Assembly (NCBI RefSeq): GCF_000585355.1
Contig: NZ_KK073873.1
Coordinates: forward strand, 1,841,703-1,905,702
Origin: Xylanibacter oryzae DSM 17970
GTDB lineage: Bacteria > Bacteroidota > Bacteroidia > Bacteroidales > Bacteroidaceae
Length of the DNA stretch: 64,000 nt
Direction of reading: 5' to 3'
Shown piece by piece: positions 47,380-56,140 of this stretch. The notes under the pieces are model-generated. The model worked only from the letters and a program-made list of their open reading frames with translations, did no database searches and was not told the DNA's origin. The first letter of the stretch is position 1. Each line of letters opens with the position of its first letter. Made by a program: the position numbers and the translations under genes.

Positions 47380-48069
47380 TTATAACAACTTTGCCAGTAA
47401 CGAATGACCATATAATGATGTAAATGTTGCTGACATAATAAGCAATGCAAATGTAATGAGACCTATATATGGTATGTAATTCACATAACGGAAAGAATCT
47501 TTGACCTTAAATTTTGCAATATGCATAAATGCATAATAAACACCAAAAGCAATCATGGATCCTATTATTGCCCCGGCCAATATATCACCCGGATAGTGTA
47601 CTCCCAGATAAATTCGACTATATGAATGAATAGTAGCCCAAAAATAGATGAATATCGTAAGATTACGCTTTCGGAAGAATAACGTTAATAATGTAGCCAG
47701 CATAAAAGAATTAGCTGAATGACAAGAAGGAAAACCGTAATGTCCTCCACGATCTCCATTTACTATATGCACAAGCTGGTATATAGGACTATCCGGCTGC
47801 GAAGGACGTGGGCGACAGAATATTGGACGTAGTATTGTGGCACAAGTATAATCTGTTATTGCAAAGGCTATAGCAAAAAGTGCTATAAAATAAACAATTT
47901 TCATTTTAAGGCCATACTTCATGGCACTAACAAATACGATACAAGCATACATTGGTATCCAAACAAATTTATTTGATATCATGTACATCAGTAAATCAAA
48001 GAAACTATTATGGAAACCATTTAACCATAATAATAATGATGAATCTATGTTTTGTAATGTTTCTAGCAT
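47380..48069 (-). CDS. PAP2-family membrane phosphatase
   Basis: 229 residues, about six membrane helices. Catalytic motifs: RPIFCRPRPS (first motif, about 80-90), PSCHSANSF (PSGH type with Cys for Gly, about 113-121), and SRIYLGVHYPGD (third motif, about 149-160). It hydrolyses lipid phosphates such as undecaprenyl diphosphate or phosphatidic acid derivatives at the inner membrane. AAGGAG touches the ATG, an unusually short spacing. A decayed paralogue lies upstream. Confidence 0.9.
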   Translation of the reverse strand: MLETLQNIDSSLLLWLNGFHNSFFDLLMYMISNKFVWIPMYACIVFVSAMKYGLKMKIVYFIALFAIAFAITDYTCATILRPIFCRPRPSQPDSPIYQLVHIVNGDRGGHYGFPSCHSANSFMLATLLTLFFRKRNLTIFIYFWATIHSYSRIYLGVHYPGDILAGAIIGSMIAFGVYYAFMHIAKFKVKDSFRYVNYIPYIGLITFALLIMSATFTSLYGHSLLAKLL

Positions 48070-48212
48070 CTCCTTATAATAAATAATACGAGTTCTTTTC
48101 GTATATGCAGTTTAAATGCTGTGCAAAGTAAATAAAAAATAATATAAAAAGAACATTTTTAGTAACAAATCGTACATTTTTTATATATATTATTTATTAA
48201 TTAATGATTAAC

Positions 48213-48672
48213 CTAGAAAAATATTGCAGCAGAGCAACCATATTGATTGTTTGCATAATATGACATGACAACAAAGCTTACTCTATTTTTATAACTTGCG
48301 CTATCTTTTGTCTTAAATAATTTGGGATAAATCCAATAAGATAATTTTGTACTTAGCAGACCAATTCCAGCACCGGCAATAATATCATTAAGCCAATGAC
48401 AATTGTTATACATCCTGAAAAGACCTATTCCGGCTGCTCAACATATATTGCAACTCCTATCCATGGCGATATATCTTTATATTTCGGTAAAGAAATTCTG
48501 CACCTATGAATGCTGTCGCAGTATGACCGAATGGGAATGAATTATGTAAACTATCATCCGGACGTTCTTCACCATGTACACTTTTATAAGCATCCACAAA
48601 ATAAGATATATTATTGTCTGATACATTAATTTATAATAACGATTCCACGTTGGCACAATATTTGATGTACCA
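48213..48672 (-). pseudogene. Decayed PAP2-family phosphatase gene
   Basis: Translation in shifting frames recovers SYFVDAYKSVHGEERPDDS, then HNSFPFGHTATAFIGAEFLYR, a stop after IKIYRHG, and in another frame RMYNNCHWLNDIIAGAGIG leading to the end near 48213. These are the second and third PAP2 motifs (SFPFGHTATAF, NNCHWLNDIIAGA), of a type unlike the intact neighbour. At least two frameshifts and one stop interrupt it, and the N-terminal third is missing. Confidence 0.8.
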
Positions 48673-48694
48673 TTATTGAACAAAACTAATGATT

Positions 48695-49795
48695 ATGACA
48701 TTATATCCGAAACTTATACTGGATACACTGGCAACTGTGACATATCCTGGTACCAAAAAGAGCTTAGTAGAAAGTGAAATGGTAGCTGACAACTTACGAA
48801 TAGACGGAATGAAAGTATCATTCTCTCTGATATTCGACAGAGATACAGACCCCTTTATGAAGTCTACACTAAAAGCTGCTGAAGCGGCAATACACTATAA
48901 CATCAGCAAAGATGTTGAGGTTAGCATCAGTGTAGAGACAAAGTCAAAACCACGTCCGGAGGTTGGGAAAATGCTTCCTAACGTAAAAAATGTCATAGCT
49001 GTAAGCAGTGGTAAGGGTGGAGTAGGTAAAAGTACGGTAGCTGCCAATTTGGCTATATCTCTTGCCAAGCTCGGATATAAAGTTGGGTTGCTCGATGCTG
49101 ATATTTTCGGTCCCTCGGTACCGAAGATGTTTCATGTTGAAGATGCCAGACCATGCGCTATAAATAAGGATGGACGTGATCTTATAGAACCAATAGAAAA
49201 ATATGGTATAAAATTGCTCAGTATAGGTTTTTTTGTAAATCCTGATACGGCTACTCTATGGAGGGGTGGAATGGCATCAAATGCTTTAAAACAACTTATA
49301 GCAGACGCAAACTGGGGAGACCTTGACTTTTTTATTCTTGACACACCTCCAGGCACAAGTGATATTCATCTCACTTTACTGCAAACATTATCTATTACAG
49401 GCGCTGTAATAGTAAGTACTCCACAAAATGTTGCTTTGGCTGACGCACGCAAAGGCATTGACATGTATCGCAATGACAAAGTTAATGTACCTATTCTTGG
49501 TTTAGTAGAAAATATGGCATGGTTTACACCTGCAGAACTGCCGGAAAATAAGTATTATATATTTGGTAAAGAAGGTTGCAAAAACCTTGCAAAAGAAATG
49601 GATATGCCACTTCTAGCACAAATACCTCTCGTACAGAGTATATGTGAGAACGGTGATAACGGTGAACCATCTGCACTAAACGTAGACACCATAACCGGTC
49701 AGGCATTCATCAATCTTGCACAGGCTGTGGTTACTGTAACTAACCGCAGAAACAAGGAACAAGGACCAACAAATATTGTTCAGGTAAATAAATAA
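48695..49795 (+). CDS. mrp: Mrp/ApbC-type iron-sulphur carrier ATPase
   Basis: 366 residues from ATG 48695. N-terminal MIP18/DUF59 domain (1-85), then a ParA-like ATPase with P-loop SGKGGVGKSTVAAN (105-118), DADIFGPSVPKMF, and LDTPPGTSDIHL. It transfers Fe-S clusters to target proteins. The usual CPxC cluster-binding motif after ENM is replaced by AWFTPAELPENKYYIFG, with no cysteine pair. Confidence 0.93.
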   Translation: MTLYPKLILDTLATVTYPGTKKSLVESEMVADNLRIDGMKVSFSLIFDRDTDPFMKSTLKAAEAAIHYNISKDVEVSISVETKSKPRPEVGKMLPNVKNVIAVSSGKGGVGKSTVAANLAISLAKLGYKVGLLDADIFGPSVPKMFHVEDARPCAINKDGRDLIEPIEKYGIKLLSIGFFVNPDTATLWRGGMASNALKQLIADANWGDLDFFILDTPPGTSDIHLTLLQTLSITGAVIVSTPQNVALADARKGIDMYRNDKVNVPILGLVENMAWFTPAELPENKYYIFGKEGCKNLAKEMDMPLLAQIPLVQSICENGDNGEPSALNVDTITGQAFINLAQAVVTVTNRRNKEQGPTNIVQVNK

Positions 49796-49802
49796 TAAAG
49801 AA

Positions 49803-49847
49803 GAAAATGTTCGCTTAAATAACATAAGCGAACATTTTCTTTTTTAT
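49803..49847. terminator. Bidirectional terminator after mrp
   Basis: GAAAATGTTCGCTTA / TAAGCGAACATTTTC, a perfect 15-bp stem with a 7-base loop, then CTTTTTT; the left flank AAGAA gives weaker T's on the minus strand, where it also serves the permease operon. Confidence 0.85.
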
Positions 49848-51103
49848 TTGATTTTATATTTTGCGGATAATACTCTTTTCTTCATTTTGTCTAAGCGTTC
49901 TATAGCATGCCTTCTTGCATTTATAATCTGGTATCGGTATACGATACATGATATAAAGAAATAAACGGTAGCCTGTATCCACAAGGCTTGATATTCTTGC
50001 TGTATATCAGACAAAGTTGCTCCCATAGAGTTAAGACGCACAAAACCTCTTATACCAAATGTTGACGGGAATAGACAGGCTATAGCTTGCCATACTCCAG
50101 GTATATTACTTTGTGGCCATGATATTCCAGACATGAAAAGGAATGGCACAGATGTAAAAATCACCATTAGCATAACATTTTCCCTATATCTTACCAAGCA
50201 TGAAAGCATCATACCGAAGAATATACATGAAAGTAAATATGGAACCATCAGACCCAACAGGTCCGCTCCATGCCCCATAGATACGAAATGGAAAAATCTC
50301 GGAACTGCTAATACTATATATGCTGCCATAACAGAATATATCATAAAGTAGCACATGGATTTACCTAACACTATTCTGAATATACCTTGATAGTGACGAC
50401 TCACAGGAACAAGATCTTTATATCGATTATTCTCTCTTGCTGTTCCTGCAGATAAGCCTATGCCCAATAATAATGTCTGTTGCAGAATTAGCATCAACAC
50501 ACCTGGAATAATGAAATTGCCGTAGCCACCAGTATTATTGAAAATAGGAACTTCTTCATAATCCAATGGCTTAGTTGAAATTTCATTTTCTCTATCTGAA
50601 TAATTGCCGGACAACTGTATCTGTATTTTACTGTTAATGTCACTTGAAATAGCGGTCGCAGTCTGGTACACCGCCTTATAATACAACATAAGACTCATAT
50701 CACAATATACTCCCACATGAGCTTGAGTCATACGATTAATGTTAAGCGCAAAATCTTCAGGAAAATAAAGGATGCCCCTAACCACCTGTTTACCGACAAG
50801 TGCTTTTGCGTCTTCCATATTATTGCAATGATAAGCAACCTCAACATTCGGAGAAGCATCATATTCGCGTATGAATTTACGACTCATATCACTATGAGAT
50901 AAATCAACTACGGCAACCGGGACTTCTCTAACTATCTCATTATTATATATCCACGAATAGAGCAAAGGATAAAATAGAGGAACTATAATAAAGAATATAA
51001 GCACACCTTCGTCTTTCACGATAGCTTTCATCTCTTTAGCCCAGATATAACACATATCGTGTACACCTTCGTTTATTTTATGAAAAAATCCTTCGTTTTC
51101 CAT
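49844..51103 (-). CDS. ABC-2 type permease of efflux system (second)
   Basis: 419 residues. Long N-terminal cytoplasmic part, one helix (about 33-52, VLIFFIIVPLFYPLLYSWIY), a periplasmic domain (about 60-215; VPVAVVDLSHSDMSRKFIREY), then five helices from about 220 to the end. This is the YhgE/YbhR-like ABC-2 layout. It starts 4 bases after the first permease gene. The pair would form the membrane channel of a tripartite exporter. No ATPase gene is present in the operon. Confidence 0.88.
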   Translation of the reverse strand: MENEGFFHKINEGVHDMCYIWAKEMKAIVKDEGVLIFFIIVPLFYPLLYSWIYNNEIVREVPVAVVDLSHSDMSRKFIREYDASPNVEVAYHCNNMEDAKALVGKQVVRGILYFPEDFALNINRMTQAHVGVYCDMSLMLYYKAVYQTATAISSDINSKIQIQLSGNYSDRENEISTKPLDYEEVPIFNNTGGYGNFIIPGVLMLILQQTLLLGIGLSAGTARENNRYKDLVPVSRHYQGIFRIVLGKSMCYFMIYSVMAAYIVLAVPRFFHFVSMGHGADLLGLMVPYLLSCIFFGMMLSCLVRYRENVMLMVIFTSVPFLFMSGISWPQSNIPGVWQAIACLFPSTFGIRGFVRLNSMGATLSDIQQEYQALWIQATVYFFISCIVYRYQIINARRHAIERLDKMKKRVLSAKYKIK

Positions 51104-51107
51104 ATCG

Positions 51108-52286
51108 TTACGGTATATATATGTATTGCAACATGGCTTTCTTTATTCTACCTAATACCAATATAGGAAGTAATGCAAATGCTAATAAAGCGACTACATT
51201 AATCCAAGCATCAATAAGCGGATATCCATTGAATATACATACCTGGTATATCATAAAATAATGACGTAATGGAAACAAATACGCCAAAGCCTGTAGTTCT
51301 GGATCCATACTGGCAACTGGAAAAGCCGAACCTACCATAGAGAAACTAAGCACAGCCCATAAAGAACAAATACTCATAGACATTCGTAAAGAAGGCATTA
51401 ATCCAAAGGCAAATATGCCAAATCCTTCTGAAGCAAGAACAGAGATTAGCCCTAATAACATTATATATCCCACTCCACCGGGATGCGGAAATTCTAATAC
51501 GCCAAAGATATAAAATAAATAAGCATAGAATATAGTAATGAATATTATAAACTGCGGTAGCATTTTACCAGCTAATGCAATGATAGGGTTATTCCCCGCC
51601 AATCTCATCCACTGCTTAGAACGGTCAAATTTAAGTTCTGTACCTATAGAATATGCTGTTATCAAAAACATGAATATCATAAGACATCCTGGAACAAGCA
51701 TTGTACTAAGATATATATTATAACTTATCCAAGGATTACTTACAGTATGCAAGTCTACAGCAATAGGCTGAAGAAATGTTCTAATCTGATCTGATGTATA
51801 TCCTTTTCCAGCCATAGTTGCAGAACCTACACTAGCAGAACCTAGAGTTGATATTGTTTTTAAGTCGCGAAACAATAAAGCACCGGCTGTAAGTGAAGTA
51901 GAAGAATAATAAAAAGATATCTTGGGTTGACGGCTCGCCAATAATTTATCTGTTGTACTTTCCGGAATATACAAGAAAGCATATATCTTATTACGCTGTA
52001 TAGCATTACGGGCTTCATTAATATTGGCATAATTGGCAACAACATCAGTAGTCTGAAAAGAATTCAGTTTGCGAATCATAGCGCGGCTTGTAGTCGTATT
52101 ATCCATATCAACAACACCTACAGGCATCTTTACTGGCTGTCCTTCGTTCATAAGTGACGTAAAAAATAAAGTCACAACAATTGGAAAGATAACCATACAG
52201 AACAGGTATATGGGGTTTGACTTAAGAATACCACATTCCCGCCATGCTATCTTCAGTACTCTCTTTATTACGCCAGATATTTGCAC
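51108..52286 (-). CDS. ABC-2 type permease of efflux system (first)
   Basis: 392 residues with the same layout: helix at about 24-44 (NPIYLFCMVIFPIVVTLFFTSL), periplasmic domain about 50-180 (MPVGVVDMDNTTTSRAMIRKLNSF), five helices after. Similar to its neighbour in the PVxVVDxxxxxxSRxxIR motif, so the two are old duplicates. Lies 11 bases after the HlyD gene. Confidence 0.88.
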   Translation of the reverse strand: MQISGVIKRVLKIAWRECGILKSNPIYLFCMVIFPIVVTLFFTSLMNEGQPVKMPVGVVDMDNTTTSRAMIRKLNSFQTTDVVANYANINEARNAIQRNKIYAFLYIPESTTDKLLASRQPKISFYYSSTSLTAGALLFRDLKTISTLGSASVGSATMAGKGYTSDQIRTFLQPIAVDLHTVSNPWISYNIYLSTMLVPGCLMIFMFLITAYSIGTELKFDRSKQWMRLAGNNPIIALAGKMLPQFIIFITIFYAYLFYIFGVLEFPHPGGVGYIMLLGLISVLASEGFGIFAFGLMPSLRMSMSICSLWAVLSFSMVGSAFPVASMDPELQALAYLFPLRHYFMIYQVCIFNGYPLIDAWINVVALLAFALLPILVLGRIKKAMLQYIYIP

Positions 52287-52297
52287 TACGCTTTCCT

Positions 52298-53287
52298 TTA
52301 TCTATCTTTTATTATAAGCGACATTCCTGGACGAAGACCGTCTATTGTAGTAACCGGACGTGCTTTTACTTCAAATGTTTTCAAATCATATTGTCCGTTA
52401 CTTTTTGTTGCTTTCCACACTGCATATGAGCCTTCATCTTTCATATAGTATACCTTCATCTTAATGCTTTTACTAAATGCAGGACAAAAAGCTGTGAATG
52501 TATCACCATTTTTCATCCCTTTTAGTTGGTCTTCCCTTACATTAAACGTTCCCCACATATCTTTCATTACTGATATACTCATAATTGGTGTACCTGTACC
52601 GACTAATTCACCCACTTTAGGATAAACATCACTTACTTCTCCATCCATCTGTGCTATCTGTACAGTTTCATTAATATATGAGTGGACTTCCTGTACAGCA
52701 CCTTTAGCCTGACGCACCTTTGCAGCCGTCGCTTCTTTCTCTTCTGTGCGGGCTCCGTTTACAGCCATATCATATTGACTCTTGGCAGCACGTGCCTGGG
52801 CCTGCATAGCTTTATAGTTTGCAAAAGCTTCATCTCTCTTTTGCGCACTCATTACACCTTCATCAAACAAATGCTGAACCCTAGTATATGATTTGAGAGC
52901 TATATCTAATCCGGCTTTAGCCTGTTGCCATACCTCGAACGCACCTTTTATCTGTTCACGCCTTGCACCGTTATCGGCCATCTTATTAACTGCCGCCGCA
53001 GCGCTCTCTACACTCTGAGCTTGAGTCATTTTTGCCTTTACATCAGGTGCATCAAGTATAGCTAATGTATCGCCGGCATGTACATAGTCTCCTTCCTTAA
53101 CCCTAAGTTCAAGAATTCTTCCAGGCACTTTACTTGAAACCCGATACTCTGTTACTTCCACTTCGCCCTGTATCGTCTCTGGCGTACGTCCCAATGTTAG
53201 GAAACCTATTACCGCTACAACTACGACTACCGCCGTAAAACCTACTATTGCAAGCAGAATGTTGTTATGTTGTGATTTTGCTGACAT
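52298..53287 (-). CDS. HlyD-family membrane fusion protein
   Basis: 329 residues. One N-terminal helix (about 9-31), first biotinyl-lipoyl half (YRVSSKVPGRILELRVKEGDYVHAGDTLAIL), a long coiled-coil hairpin (about 85-200; EVWQQAKAGLDIALKSYTRV), second lipoyl half (AQMDGEVSDVYPKVGELVGTGTPIMSI) and a beta barrel. It joins the permeases to the TolC channel. Same operon. Confidence 0.92.
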   Translation of the reverse strand: MSAKSQHNNILLAIVGFTAVVVVVAVIGFLTLGRTPETIQGEVEVTEYRVSSKVPGRILELRVKEGDYVHAGDTLAILDAPDVKAKMTQAQSVESAAAAVNKMADNGARREQIKGAFEVWQQAKAGLDIALKSYTRVQHLFDEGVMSAQKRDEAFANYKAMQAQARAAKSQYDMAVNGARTEEKEATAAKVRQAKGAVQEVHSYINETVQIAQMDGEVSDVYPKVGELVGTGTPIMSISVMKDMWGTFNVREDQLKGMKNGDTFTAFCPAFSKSIKMKVYYMKDEGSYAVWKATKSNGQYDLKTFEVKARPVTTIDGLRPGMSLIIKDR

Positions 53288-53292
53288 AATAT

Positions 53293-54780
53293 TTATTGTA
53301 ATATTCCAAGTGCCTTCTTAAGACCAACCTGTGTTAGTTTAACTTCAATTCCCGCATCTATCTTTTGGGATTGTGCCTGCAACCATGCTGTCTGAGCCTC
53401 TAACACAGTTGAACTTTGTATGACACCTTCCTTAAAACCGAGAGTTGCGCAACGCAGATTTTCATCTGCACGCTCTGTATTTTTTGAAGCCATAGTATAC
53501 CGTTTATTTGCTTCTTTCACTTTGAATGAATTCTGATTTACTTGAAGTTCTACCTTCTCTCTTGCATCGCTCAGTTCCATATCTGCTATATTTGTAGCGC
53601 CCCTAGCTGCTCTAACCTTATAAACACCTTCGCCCCAGTTCCAAACTGGTACTGTAAGCATAACTCCAATACTCCAAAATCCTGAAAATTTTCTTTCAAA
53701 ACCATTATAAAGATTTGGGTTTGTCATCGTATAACCACCTGTCAATGCAAGTTGAGGTAAGAAATCTGCACGTATAATTTTGGTAACTTCTTTACTCATA
53801 TCAACTGCATTCTTTAGCATTTTTAGTTCGGGACGTGCATCCATTGCCACTTGTGTGTTAGCATCATATGAAGCTTCAACCACATTAAGGTCATTTTTTT
53901 CCTCGTCCACCAATTTTATTTTTTCATCCATAGGCAGTCCGCAAAGTTGACATAAGTACATTTTTGACAATTCCAAGCCATCATCAACCTGTGTCTGCAT
54001 CATTTCTGCCTCATTCAATTTCACATCAACTTTAAGCCCATCCGAACGTGTAGCCACACCTTCCTTAATCATCTTATTAACATCACTGTCTAACTTTTTT
54101 ACTAGTTGCAGGTAGCTTTGACTAAGTTTCTGCTTATGACTTAAAGACACTACTGTCCAATATGCATTATCTATATCATAAATTATGGCTTGTTGCTTAG
54201 CTTCAGTATCATTAAAAGTAAACTGCTCTGTGTATTCAGCCAGTCTATTTACTGCAATTATTTTTCCACCCATATATATAGGTTGCGTAAACATTACAGA
54301 AGCCGTATATATATTACGCGTGTCTGTACGAAAATCATCACGTATTTTTTGTCCTGCCTGATTTAATGCATTACTAAGTGATGTGCCTGCCTTTTGCAAT
54401 CCCTGACCTAAAGATTGGGCTTGTTGAGGAGTTATTATGCCAGACTGGGCCATTTGAGTAATAACAGGGGTCAAATCACTTGTAAAAGCGGAACCGACAT
54501 TAGAGCCAAAATTAGAAAGAGATTCTTTCTGCTCATCATCCAGTATTGATATTTCTTTATTCATGTGCATATAACTTCCCAACGCGTTTACATGTGGAAG
54601 GTATTTAGTATGCGCAGCCTTACGTGCATTATGAGCTACATCCTGTTTGAGTTTTGAAATGCTTAACTGCTTATTGTTAAGCAATGCTAGAGCACGACAA
54701 CTATCAAGGCTCAACTTTTCTTGAGCGATAGATGGTAAAACAGCACCGGCAAGGATTAACAATCCGAAGAATTTATTCAT
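53293..54780 (-). CDS. TolC-family outer-membrane efflux channel
   Basis: 495 residues. Signal peptide 1-19 (GAVLPSIAQ), then two OEP repeats with the usual LDSCRALALLNNKQLSISKLKQ opening and long coiled helices. An insert at about 85-155 is rich in Gln/Gly/Ala (ITPQQAQSLGQGLQKAGTSLSNAL). It is the exit duct of the efflux system. Starts 31 bases after the coiled-coil protein gene. Confidence 0.93.
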   Translation of the reverse strand: MNKFFGLLILAGAVLPSIAQEKLSLDSCRALALLNNKQLSISKLKQDVAHNARKAAHTKYLPHVNALGSYMHMNKEISILDDEQKESLSNFGSNVGSAFTSDLTPVITQMAQSGIITPQQAQSLGQGLQKAGTSLSNALNQAGQKIRDDFRTDTRNIYTASVMFTQPIYMGGKIIAVNRLAEYTEQFTFNDTEAKQQAIIYDIDNAYWTVVSLSHKQKLSQSYLQLVKKLDSDVNKMIKEGVATRSDGLKVDVKLNEAEMMQTQVDDGLELSKMYLCQLCGLPMDEKIKLVDEEKNDLNVVEASYDANTQVAMDARPELKMLKNAVDMSKEVTKIIRADFLPQLALTGGYTMTNPNLYNGFERKFSGFWSIGVMLTVPVWNWGEGVYKVRAARGATNIADMELSDAREKVELQVNQNSFKVKEANKRYTMASKNTERADENLRCATLGFKEGVIQSSTVLEAQTAWLQAQSQKIDAGIEVKLTQVGLKKALGILQ

Positions 54781-54811
54781 CTTATTTATTTCAAATCCTT
54801 AAAAATGACTT

Positions 54812-55684
54812 CTACTTAAATGTAAAACTACGTGAGCCGATAACATTGCCATCAGCAAACACACTTACTGTATATGTACCTGCACTCATAAATTCAGAGA
54901 TATTACGATACAGCGTAACGGATGTTTCTTCTCCTGTATATTCTATAGACTTTTTCATAGAACTTTCCAATGAACGATTCTCATAATTGAAAGCTCCACC
55001 ACCTCCTAGCACATCACCAGTAGGCGTCTGGACACGAACATACAATGTCCTTACACCATTTGAGGCTGTAACATTCTTTGCTATATTAAAACTAACCTGA
55101 ATACTTGTGCATTTTTTAACTTTGTCTATAGTCTTTCCACGTTTGTTTTTTAATGCCATATTAATACCTGTAGCATCAAGTTGAGCAGCTACAGCGACCT
55201 TATGAGATAAAGACTCCTTGTCAGCACTAAGGCCTTCTATTTGGCGTGTAGCATCTGCATATTGTCCTTTCACACGAGTATTCTCTGTTGTAAGGTTATG
55301 ATTGAGACGATTAAGAGAATCAATCTCTATTATATAACCACGCATAACGGCACGCACTGTAGCCAATTCTCTTTTCAGCCTCGTGATTTCACGGGCATCT
55401 GTACTTTTTACACTTTTAAGTTGCTTAAGTAGATGTTGAGTCTTCAACTGTTCCTGTGTCAACTGGGCCACAATAGAATCGTTGTTTATCTGCGTCTTCA
55501 TTTCGCTATACTGATCAGCAAATTGCTGATATTCATTTACCATCTCCTTCTTATCCAAATCTGCCAACTCCTGCATATCTTTATTAGCCTTTTTCTGCTT
55601 TTCAAGGTTAAATGCAAGGTAAGAAACTCCGCCAATGAGGACAAGAACGATTATTGTTATAGCAATTAATAGCTTTTTATTCAT
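54812..55684 (-). CDS. Membrane-anchored coiled-coil protein at head of efflux operon
   Basis: 290 residues. One N-terminal membrane helix (7-26, IAITIIVLVLIGGVSYLAF), a coiled coil of about 28-175 with Gln/Lys/Glu heptads, then a C-terminal beta domain (about 190-290; VRTLYVRVQTPTGDVLG, GTYTVSVFADGNVIGSRSFTFK). No named family is recognised. It is first in the operon with TolC, HlyD and two permeases, so an assembly or gating role is possible but unproven. Confidence 0.75.
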   Translation of the reverse strand: MNKKLLIAITIIVLVLIGGVSYLAFNLEKQKKANKDMQELADLDKKEMVNEYQQFADQYSEMKTQINNDSIVAQLTQEQLKTQHLLKQLKSVKSTDAREITRLKRELATVRAVMRGYIIEIDSLNRLNHNLTTENTRVKGQYADATRQIEGLSADKESLSHKVAVAAQLDATGINMALKNKRGKTIDKVKKCTSIQVSFNIAKNVTASNGVRTLYVRVQTPTGDVLGGGGAFNYENRSLESSMKKSIEYTGEETSVTLYRNISEFMSAGTYTVSVFADGNVIGSRSFTFK

Positions 55685-55710
55685 AAAATAGATTTATTAT
55701 AAAATATCTG

Positions 55711-55740
55711 CAAATTTAGTGATTTTGTTTGAATTGACAA
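55711..55740 (-). promoter_or_regulatory. Promoter of the efflux operon
   Basis: On the minus strand TTG, 19-base spacer, TAAATTTG (complement of 55711-55718): perfect consensus, 26 bases before the ATG. Confidence 0.75.
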
Positions 55741-56104
55741 AAAAAACATATCCTTAGTAGATTAATTAATTATAATTTTATGGTTTTACCGAAAAAAAGA
55801 ACAATTTTTATTGTTCTTTATGTATTTTGAACAACATTATAGAATATCAATGCCATATTTTCTGACTGTTTAGTAACAAAAAAATTAAAATTACAAAGTA
55901 AGAAATTAGCTATATTGAAAATATGAAAAACTTTTATAAATTAAGCGTTTTTATTATTAAAAATAAAAGAAAGCTAACCATTAATAAAAGCTTTACAATT
56001 ATCTATAGTTTTGTCCATTAACTATTAAATGTCCAGACTATTGAAAGAGCAATAGTTTTAAAGACCAAAAACAAAATAAATTAGCGAATTTCAATTTAAA
56101 TGAG
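55741..56104. other. AT-rich divergent intergenic region
   Basis: Contains a hairpin AAAGAACAA-TTTTTA-TTGTTCTTT at 55796-55819 whose minus-strand tail is T7, a terminator with no recognised gene before it. A 32-codon plus-strand frame at 55923-56021 (MKNFYKLSVFIIKN...) has no promoter or ribosome site worth trusting. Nothing else seen. Confidence 0.5.
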
Positions 56105-56112
56105 TATCTTTG
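56105..56112 (+). promoter_or_regulatory. topB promoter -7 box
   Basis: TATCTTTG, 28 bases before the topB ATG. Confidence 0.6.
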
Positions 56113-56140
56113 CATCTCAAATAAAATACAAAGTAATAAA

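Noticed and set aside
55923..56021. 32-codon plus-strand small ORF
   Set aside because: No promoter box or convincing ribosome site, and its Lys/Ile/Asn-rich product fits chance in AT-rich DNA.
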